A DNA stretch of 64,000 bases from assembly GCA_015680685.1 (NCBI GenBank), contig MNCI01020094.1, positions 728,574 to 792,573 of the forward strand. The letters are read 5' to 3'. The notes beneath the pieces are model-generated. The model ran no database searches and was not told where the DNA came from. It saw only the letters and a list, made by a program, of their open reading frames with translations. Positions 55,550 through 64,000 of this stretch are shown here, piece by piece. Source of the DNA: Gnetum montanum. Lineage: Eukaryota; Streptophyta; Gnetopsida; Gnetales; Gnetaceae. Positions within the stretch are counted from its first letter, which is position 1, and every line of letters begins with the position of its first letter. The position numbers and the translations under genes were made by a program.

Positions 55550-57600
55550 TTTGATCAAAGTGCCATTTGTAATCACAACATGATCAAGGATTAGCACTTA
55601 ATGTGTAACTTTAAAACATTTGGAATACCTTATCTCTTGGGGTAGTTACACTTGGCTAAGTTGTGATCATGGCTAGTGTGATTATTTAAATATTATTTTA
55701 TTCTTATTTGATTAAATAGGTTACTAGAGTTTATTGGAAGGGTTTAAGTTCCATAGGTTGATGATTTAATATTATTTTATTCATTAAACCCATGGGGGAG
55801 TTAGAAAAATTCCAAAAAAGTTTTTGTAAAAAACCTAAGGTCTGTGGCCCCCACAATGTAGAGCATACCTTTGATAGTTAGAGAACTAAAAAATGACTAA
55901 AATCAAACAAACGATGCAAAAGATATGGGCTTTGGAATGTTTGGGTCTTTGAAAAATCATGAAAACTCCCCTTTCATTTGAATAAAAATGACAAAAATTG
56001 CTCAGTGTTGCATCCTATTTATAGTATTTTTACCATGCATCAATGGGGCCACATCAACATAAAGGTTAGTGTATACAAGGCCGTGTTGATGCATTTGTTG
56101 ACCATAATTGACTTTTTAATAAAAGTCAAAAAATACAAGGAGTTTTGATGTGAAATTGAAGTATTTTGGAAGCCCATGAAGCCAAGAACATGATAAAATG
56201 CATGAAGAGGATTTGACAAGTCGCAAAAATGGAGGAATTAATGGGAGAATGCAATTTTATGGGAGAAATGCCTTAAGGAATGCACAATCAGATGCAACTA
56301 AGGGAGAATGTAGATGATTTGATTGCAAAAATACCTAAAGATAAGGGACTTAACTAGCCCAACCAAGAGTTATGCAAGTGGATCCTCCCCATAGCAAGCT
56401 TATGCCCTTTTTGCTCTTACATAACCTCAACCTAAGGAGTCTGTGGGCTCCATAGTTGATTAATGGTTATGAAAATTTAAAGAGTAAATCTGGAAGAATC
56501 TACCTAAGAATTTTAATACATCAAAATAAGACATTGAACAAGACATGGAAACTAGCAATTAGGTGAAAAACAAAGAGGACTAACAAATGAGAGAGAAAGC
56601 AACATGGAGTTCCAAATTATGGTTGCATGAAGTCCCTTATAGATTATGTGGTTAGATGACCCGATAAAATCCATCCTTATTCGAAACCATAACCAACCAC
56701 TTTCAATGACTTTGCATCACCACCCTAAGGCTAGTCCACCCCCTGAAGATGGAAGAATGCTCCCATAAATCAAACACTATTCCTTATTTGAGAAAAAAAG
56801 AGAAATAGAAAGTGAGAAAGGGCCTTAGTTAGAGGGAATATTTAGGCATGGGTAATATTTCTTTCTAGTCCCATAACTAGTGCTTGTAGCCCATTTCTTT
56901 TATCTAAGGGGTACACTTTAAATTCCCATTATTTTTTTTTATGTTTTGGATTTTATGTTTTTATGGATTTTTGGATGGGAACCACACCATGTAAAGACTT
57001 TTCAACTTTCTGTTATTGGTTGACACAGAATGGTGAGAAATCCATGAAAAACACTAAAGTAAGTAGAAATGTACAAAGAGTAATGAATCCGCTTGAAGTT
57101 ACACCCTTTTCAAACCTTTTGGATCTTTTCTAATTTTGGAAACTACCAAGGTCATAAGTTTGTTGAATTTTTATAAATGAAAAAGGGACCTCATACTTCC
57201 AAAACAAGGAAAACCATAGAGTTAATGAATGGGTGGATGACATGAACTCACTACCTATTCCATGATAAAGAAACTTTATCTTAGTCATCAGCCATCAAAA
57301 TTCAAAAATAGAAACCAAACATTAGCAATCAAAAACATTAGGTACAAACCACCATTAGCAAATAGCTACAACATCTATGCCCTATTGGAAACAAAGAAAT
57401 TTTATTAGAAAATAAAGAAAATTCATACCAAAATAAAAGAACATATAAAAGAAATTGTAAAATTTTGAAGAAAAATGAAATATACTAACAATGTTGTAAA
57501 ATAAAAATTTGGACAAATAACAAAGTGTGAAACAAAAAAGGTATAAAAATAAAAAAAGTGTAAAACAAAAAGGTAGAAAAACTGAAGAGCCATTTTAATG
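55550..57600 (-). other. Spacer between pol and third ORF, with U3-like promoter
   Basis: Non-coding. The minus strand has CTATAAATAGG (56014-56024) and, just upstream, GATGTGGCCCCATTGATGC (56037-56058), which resembles the U3 repeat of this element's own LTR (52411-52430). The conserved GGGGAGGATCCACTTG motif is at 56375-56392. An internal G-rich tract after AGTCATC lies near 57630, just past the upstream end of this spacer. Confidence 0.55.
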
Positions 57601-57914
57601 ATTAGTATGGATGTCCTCTTCCCTCTTCCCCCCCGATGACTGAGTTGAAAGGAAGGGATCTAAAAGATTGAGTATGGTTGTCCATTTGAGGAGGCTTTAA
57701 TTTCATTGGCTTGCTTGGACTCATGCAAAGGTTTTAGTTGCTACATGTTGACCAATTGTTTTTTTTTTTTGGGCTCTTAGCTCTGTAGATCAACATGGTC
57801 CTAGAAGGAAAGGTTTCATAAATGATATAAGGGCCTTCCCACAATGTTTAGAACTTGGTTCATTGAGAAACATGTGTGGGGTTCCAATAAAGGACCATAT
57901 TTCTAGGTTTAAAT

Positions 57915-58860
57915 TTAACTTTTTCTAAGCTCATGATGTTGTTTACTAAATGCCCTATGAACTTCATTCAAAGATAGGATTACCAATTGATTCTCATCTA
58001 GCACATTCAGGTTGATCAATCTCTCTTTTTGTGGTAGGTTTATGTTAAGGTCCAAGACACAAGTTGTTAAAAGTGTATAGATCATAGATTTAATTGGAAG
58101 AGTTGGTAATTTTTGGTACACTAGCTCATAGGAAGAGTAGCCTATAGGTAGTTTCCATGTTGATCAGTAAGCCTAAAGGGCATTGTTAAGTTTTGTGCTC
58201 CATTCTCTCCTATATTTGCTAATTATTCTTGTTAAGATTTTCATGATCTCCGTATTGGTAACTTTTACTTGACCATTAGCTTGGGGGTGGTAGGGTGTTG
58301 TTAATTTATGTTCAACCCTCGAGCATTGCATGAGCTTGCATGAAGTAACACCTATAAAATGAGTACCATTATCAAAAATTAGTGTAAGTGGCACACCAAA
58401 CCTATTTACAACATTTAGTTATACAAACCAAGTAGCAATGGAAGATGTACAGTCGATGATGGCTATTGCTTCTATCCATTTCGTACAATAGTCAATAATG
58501 ACTAAATTTTCACCTTTTCATTTGAAATAGGTGTGATGGGACCCATGAAGTTTATGTACCAAATATCAAAGGTTTCCAGGGGTTGGATCCACTGCTGAGG
58601 TCCCTCCAGTTAAGTAGTCATCCCACCATCTTGTTGATAGTGTTTACAAGAGTAGATGAATTGGTGAGTATCCATAAAGATTGTTGGCCAATACTACCCT
58701 ACCATTAGGATTTTAATGGCTATGCATCTCCTTGCATATTGGACCCCACAAGGACCCTCATAAGCATCTTGGAGAAGGCATGGTTGGTTAGCATTAGGAA
58801 CACAACAATGAACTAGGCCATCAATGCACATCTTGTTAAGGTGTCTATTGATTTCCATGA
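57915..58860 (-). pseudogene. Integrase of the Athila-like element
   Basis: Minus-strand order: a degenerate zinc region (PCGVQYARRCIAIKILM, HQFIYSCKHYQQDGG), the core (EGPQQWIQPLETFDIWYINF with the Asp of FDIWYIDF lost, then LTLIFDNGTHF with its Asp kept), the KLTTPYHPQANGQVKVTNTE block, and a C-terminal part (open 57915-58121, ENQLVILSLNEVHRAF). It would insert the cDNA. Stops and frameshifts make it inactive. Confidence 0.8.
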
Positions 58861-58869
58861 AGTGTTTGG

Positions 58870-60300
58870 CCAGATGAAGAAATTGTTGTTTCTTTTGATT
58901 TTCTAAATATTATGGCATTTTTTGAGTGAGAATATAAGTGAGGATGCTACCATAAGATGGTTTAGTGGGCACTTGTTTATTTATTACATTGACAAAGAGG
59001 AGTTCATCAAGAAATTGATTAGAGAGTGGGCTCTCATCCTTTTTTTTGTCCCATTATAACTAAGACAAGTGATTAGCAATCACATTCTCAATCCCCTTTA
59101 GATCTATCATTATAAGATCAAACTCCTGCAATATCATTAACCACTTTATGACATAGGGCTCACCATTAGTTTATTTATCAGGAAGCAAATGGCACTATGA
59201 TTAGTCTGCAGAAACACCTTGTATCGAAGCACATAGTGCTTTAAATTTTCCAAAGCATATACCACCACCATTAGCCCCTTTTCTATTGTGGTGTAATTGA
59301 TTTGTGTATCCTCAATGCTTTAGCTTATGCAGTGGATGTAATATGGATGTTATTGATCATCCAACTACATGAGCATAGCTCCAAGGCATAGTTTGATGCA
59401 CCCATCATGATGTGAAATGGTTGAAACCAATCATGTGCTCATAGAATTGGAGTTTTACAAGCCTTTTCTTAAGGCTTTGGAATGCCTTTTCATATTCCTT
59501 GATCCATATAAATGGAACATCTTTCTCTATAAGTTTGACCAATGGTTTTGGAATCTTAGAGAAATTCTCTATGAATCATTGGTAGTAGCTAGTGTGTCCA
59601 AGGAATGACCGAAAATCTTTAACAGTTTTCAGTTGATAGGTTATTCCTTAGATGATCCAAATCTTTTTAGGATCTACTTGAAACCCTCCTTGAGAAATTC
59701 TATGCCCCAACACAATGCCCTCTTGGACCATGAGATTTCTCTTTTGCCAATTGAGCTGAAGATTAGTCTTCACTCACATTTTAAGCACTTTCTTAAGGTA
59801 GTTTAGGCCTTGCTCAAATGTAGCACCATAGGTGGAGAATTCATCCATGAAGACTTTCACTTTGCTACCAATATACTACTAAAAAATTCTCAAGACCAAT
59901 CTTTGAAAATTTGCAAGGGCATTACACAAACCAAAGGGCATCTTACAATATGCAAAAGTCTCATAGGGACTTTTGAATGTTGTTTTGGCCTGATCCTCAA
60001 GCATGATCTAAATTTGGTTATAGCCACTATAACCATATATTAAGCCATAATATTAATGCCCAGAAATATTATCCAACACTTCGTCCATAAATGATAATGA
60101 AAAATGATCTTTGAACATCGCCATGTTCAACAACTTAAAATTAATATCGACTCACCACTTGCCATCATTATTTGGCACAATTATAAGTGGGGTAACCAAC
60201 TCACTATCTACAATTGGATAGATGAATCCATCCTTGAGTAGTTATTCAATTTTTTCTTTGATGATATACTTTAATTTGGCTTTTAGCTACTGCTATGGAT
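58870..60300 (-). pseudogene. Reverse transcriptase and RNase H of the Athila-like element
   Basis: RT blocks on the minus strand: LKDGFIYPIVDSELVTPLI, a VPNNDGKW block, FAYCKMPFGLCNALANFQRL, VKVFMDEFSTYG (the catalytic FMDD is FMDE), and VQEGIVLGHRISQGGFQVDP. RNase H blocks follow (QTNHSAICFLINK and a degenerate EFDL...ENV.A.HLS region near 59030-59110). Order and length are normal. At least ten stops, many TAG or TAA at former Trp/Gln positions. This is the only pol copy with a full set of domains in the window. Confidence 0.8.
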
Positions 60301-60584
60301 GCCACTTTAGCTTTATGTCTAGATCAGTATAGATGTGATGCTAGCATATCTAAGGATCAATACCTATGAGTTTAGGAAATGACCAAGCAAAGGTTGTTGG
60401 CCATTTATTAACTACCTTCAACAACATTCTTTTCTATTTAGGAGCAAGGTTGACATTAATTATCACTAGCTTGACATTTTTCAGAAATGCATATTCAATG
60501 CTGGTAGGTAGAGTTTTCAACTCTAAGGGCTCCTGTTAAAATTTTTTGGGGATTTTCAACTCTTCCTAATTGATCTCATCATGT

Positions 60585-60675
60585 NAGTACTACAAAACTT
60601 GTTCACCATCTCCTAGAGGGAAATCCCCATATCCTTATCATCCTCCTCATCCTTCATCACATGCTCCTCCATCCN
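60585..60675. other. 89-bp perfect inverted copy between two single Ns
   Basis: N at 60585 and N at 60675 bracket 89 bases that are exactly the reverse complement of 61124-61212. No other repeat pair in this old, mutated region is perfect. It most likely reflects an assembly gap filled with a misplaced contig rather than biology. Confidence 0.8.
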
Positions 60676-60679
60676 GGTT

Positions 60680-61012
60680 CTAGGCATTGCACATTTCATG
60701 GAAAATTAAGTTGACACCAAGACTTGAATCAAGAAGAGCCTTGCATGGCTCATTTCTAGTGATTTGTAAGTAGATAAGAGGACTACTAGGATCAACACAT
60801 TTCTTGGAAAGGTTACTAGCCTTGATCCAATTAGATACAACATGGGTTAACATGATTGTGTAGATCTTGGGAGGTGTTTGGGTTGAAGAGATTTCAAAAT
60901 AAATGCATGTAGAGGATGAAGGAGACACAGGACAACCAGTTGCATGAGTTGATGAGGGCTTTGTAGGGCTATTGGTTAGGAAGAATGATCTTTTACCAAA
61001 TCTGGTTTCCAT
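60680..61012 (-). pseudogene. Protease of the Athila-like element
   Basis: Open frame of 110 codons with HVVSNWIKASNLSKK, SPLIYLQITRNEPCKALL, then LLDSSLGVNLIF. The catalytic DSG of the better copy at 46340 has become DSS. It lies between gag and RT as expected. Confidence 0.75.
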
Positions 61013-61114
61013 ACCACTCAGCTAAGGAACCAGTTGTAAGTTAATAGCCCTAGTAGCATTACGTTGCTATGACTATGTAGGAATTTCACCTTGCATGGAT
61101 GGAGCAAGTGGTAA

Positions 61115-63290
61115 TTAGGTTGAGGATGGAGGAGCATGTGATGAAGGATGAGGAGGATGATAAGGATATGGGGATTTCCCTCTAGGAGATGGTGAACAAG
61201 TTTTGTAGTACTTTGGAGGGTCGTAGTGATGTTGAAAAGATGTAACTAAAAGAGTCAGATGGAGACATGGGTTGCTAAACATAGTATCCATATGGATTGG
61301 ATTGTCGGTAAGGGTATTATTACCTTGATGATGACATCCCCCGTGACTATGGATGCTACCACTGATGGTACTGATCATACAGTTTTGGTGGAGCTTCACT
61401 TGAATAAGAAGCTTGTTGTTGCTAGTGGAACTACCTTGGGTTGCGTTGAGGATAAGGCAACCTTCTGGGTGCTTGCCTTCATGCTAGTATAGGATTCAGA
61501 CCAGACAACCTATATTCTTGTAAGTGCGACACAATAGGGAAACATCCCTTGGGATGTTCATATTGGCAAATGTCACACCCACCATCAGCATCTAATTCTA
61601 ACTCCATAACCTCTTTTACTACAACATCATTTCCATTACCACATTGGTAGGCATGTTCAGCTTTCATTCTTCTCTTGTGGTCACGATCACTACCTTGCTC
61701 TTTAGATTCTTCTATAATTTTTAGAGTAGTTTAAAAATTTTCATCCAAATATTTCCTAATTTTATCAACCTTAGTTAAAATTTTAGATACAAATTCTTGA
61801 ATTGGCAAGGTTTTTCACTGCACAAATTCATCAAGTGGTGCCTCCTCCTCACTGTCATAGAATTGGACCTCCCTTTTTCTGATGGAAGGATCCTAGTTAT
61901 ACTTCTTAGTACTTTCCTATTTTCTCTATTCACCTTCTTCTTTTGCAACCTTCTCAATCAACCTTTAAATCTAATGGGCTCTTAGTTCTAATAATCTCCC
62001 TTGGGCATAGATCCCAAGGGTTCTTCTCAGTTCTAATCAAAGTCCATCTATGATATGGCAATGCAATTCCCATTAAGAATAATCATGGCTAGGACATTTG
62101 TGCAAGAGAGAGAAATACCTATTCATGGCTATGTCCAAGGATTCATGTGTTCCTTGTCACCAACCTTGGATTTTCTTTCTCAAATAGGACACTCTGGAGT
62201 ACGTCTAATATTTGTTATTGAATAGCTTAAGCATTGTACTCCATCTACAAATTGATTTTGACTCCAAGGAGTGGTACTAACTTTCTGCTTCTTTTATGAG
62301 TATCCTAGGAAACAACTTAAGTTTCTACAAATTTTTCTCTATGTTTTGCAAAGAAAAGGCATTGTGAAAGGCTTGAATATGGGTTTTTGGGTCTAAATTA
62401 TATCCCCCTTTAAATCTGGGAATATTGTTCATATCGAACCTCTTGATTTTGCTATCTTTCACATGCGTGGTTGGAATTCTGGCTACCTATGTAATGTTCA
62501 ACATGCTTTGAGTTGCAAGTAAAGGTTCATCATCATCATGATTTTGATAATGCCTATGGTGTCCTCTACTATCCCTTTATTCATTATAGGTTCTATGATC
62601 ATTGTTCCACCATTCACCTCCATCATGATTTCATCCCCTATCGTTTTGATCAAATTTGGAGGAAGAAGAAGAAGATGTAAATGAAGAGGGTGAAGAGGAA
62701 GGAGGATTTCCACCACCATAATTTCTACCACCTCCTCTCTACTTGTCATGGCCATGATCATTAGGTTTATTGTCATCATGATGCTTACCTAGGCCCTTGC
62801 CTTGACTACCACTTTTGCTTGAACCCAGATTATTAATAGTGAACTATAAGTATGGGTTGAAGCCCCCTTCACTAGAGTCAAGGGGTGGGAAATCTTCATG
62901 TTGATAACCCCTAGAGGGTGGATCCTCCTTGTTATTTTGGTTCAGTAGGAACAAGGGGTTAGCAAACCATTTCCCCTTTGTAGCTTCATGGTGCTTCTCC
63001 TAGTGCTGATCTCATTTACATTGTATTTCTGTGGGATGGTAGTCTTGATAGTCATGGTCCTACACAATGTATTCATCATGGAGATCTCAGATGTTCAACC
63101 TCTTAAGAGTTTAGAGCAAAATCCTAGGAACAGATCAGTTGAGAGGAAACACAACATTTCCTTCCATGTCTTTCCATTTTAGTTGTTCATTATAATGTAG
63201 GATGAAGGTGAAATTAGGTACAAACTCCTCTAGATGAGTGTACATCACGTTGAATTCTTGGGGCACTGGAAATTTTGATTTATCATGCAT
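61115..63290 (-). pseudogene. gag of the Athila-like element
   Basis: From ATG 63290 (MHDKSKFPVPQEFN). N-terminal block FVPNFTFILHYNEQLKWKD, Asp/Ser-rich linker, capsid core (FDMNNIPRFKGGYNLDPKTH, IQAFHNAF, STMLKLFNNKY, DIAMNRYFSLLHKCPSH), then zinc-like motif CDICQYEHPKGC (61567-61602, CX2CX3HX3C), and a Tyr/Pro/Ser-rich tail. It is parallel to the polyprotein at 43680. Many stops interrupt it. It would coat the element RNA. Confidence 0.75.
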
Positions 63291-63427
63291 GTGAGAAGAA
63301 AACTTCAGTGTACATTAATTATAATTATAATTATTTTATTTTTCTAATGATTGCAACTTTAAGGTTCATTTCAATAATTTTAAATAATATTCACCAAGTC
63401 CTAGGTAACACACGTATCAAACTACAA

Positions 63428-63447
63428 GTCCCTAGCAATAGCACCAA
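63428..63447 (-). promoter_or_regulatory. Primer-binding site of the Athila-like element
   Basis: The minus strand reads TTGGTGCTATTGCTAGGGAC immediately after the LTR end. Confidence 0.8.
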
Positions 63448-64000
63448 TGATAAGCAACGAGTAGACCCTACGCCAAACCATACGAATCACTAAGCGTTCA
63501 TAAGTGATCTAGTTGAATTTCATGGACTTATATCCTTCTAAGTATGCTAGTCTCTAGAAAGTGAAACTAACCATTACAATTGTTATCTTTCCAATTACAC
63601 ATGTGAAATGCAACGGTATGGTTAAGTTCAAGTACATGATATGATTTTTGTAATTTTTATGTTTTATGTTCTAAGTTGCCTAAGAATAACGAATAGAGAA
63701 TTAAAGATATTTAATTTCTAATTTAATCTAACTAGCTAGCATTTCACTAATCCTAGCATAAGCATTTGTTCCCACTTAACGTACACATCCTAACCACATT
63801 TAATGCTACTGGGTTAACAAACATTAAGCTTTACTAGAATTACCAAGTGTCAAGCTTATGCTTGAAGTGGTCATACTTATGTGCTTAATTTATCACTATT
63901 TAATTTAGATTGGAAATAGATTAATTTTAGAAGAAGAGTACACACTTTAATTTTAGATTCAGGCTACGTGTGATTTTTGGGTTTTAAGTGCCCATTAGAA
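63448..64000 (-). mobile_element. 5' LTR of the Athila-like element, runs out of the window
   Basis: TGATAAGCAACGAGTAGACC onward matches 51593 onward for the whole 550 bp visible. The U3 and outer target-site copy lie beyond 64000. Confidence 0.8.

Noticed and set aside
62498-62779. Met/Ile/Leu-rich 93-codon frame
   Set aside because: It is the shadow of the Asp/His/Ser-rich gag linker in another frame; the real gag frame aligns with the copy at 43680.

Overview
The window looks like nuclear DNA of a seed plant, most likely a gymnosperm. It is AT-rich and almost gene-free, packed with old, nested, heavily mutated LTR retrotransposons, and holds one intact-looking, GC-rich, intron-containing plant gene. 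The gymnosperm assignment is inference from LTR pairs that have drifted to roughly 80-90% identity by eye while staying in place. No organism-specific marker was seen.

Left part (1-16436): a minus-strand Tat/Ogre-like gag-protease remnant (582-4254), unassigned AT-rich DNA, a diverged tandem repeat (7506-8045), and a gag-only Copia element (8707-14462) inserted into an older LTR of its own family (8351-8706 plus 14463-15088).

Middle part (16437-31937): a minus-strand Copia element of about 6.2 kb, split by a 9.3-kb plus-strand Ty3-type (Athila-like) element (21527-30792). The inner element has paired LTRs, a tRNA primer site, gag, no pol, and a separate third ORF just before the 3' LTR.

Gene island (31938-36660): a short orphan ORF cut by the Copia insertion, minisatellites, a tandem-repeat promoter region, a TATA box, and a two-exon BURP-domain gene of the polygalacturonase-1 beta-subunit type (34172-35385). 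The 3' end of its coding sequence has become a tandem repeat.

Right part (36668-64000): Athila-like elements in a rearranged cluster. It holds a solo LTR (36668-37815), chromovirus LTR pieces, a pol-less element (38899-42714, probably continuing at 49698-51118), a plus-strand gag-protease element (42715-49697) lying between those halves, and a minus-strand element with gag, protease, reverse transcriptase, RNase H, integrase and the third ORF (51593 to beyond 64000).

The most notable system is the third-ORF module. In three element lineages a large sense ORF (conserved N-terminal domain, then coiled coil) lies between pol, or the place pol should be, and the 3' LTR. A long spacer precedes it, carrying an internal polypurine-tract-like site, a conserved GGGAGGAYCCACT motif, and a TATA box whose upstream sequence resembles the U3 of the same element's own LTR. 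All retrotransposon ORFs are broken by stops, so they are given as pseudogenes. Boundaries were read by eye and may be off by a few bases; broad domain limits may be off by tens to hundreds.
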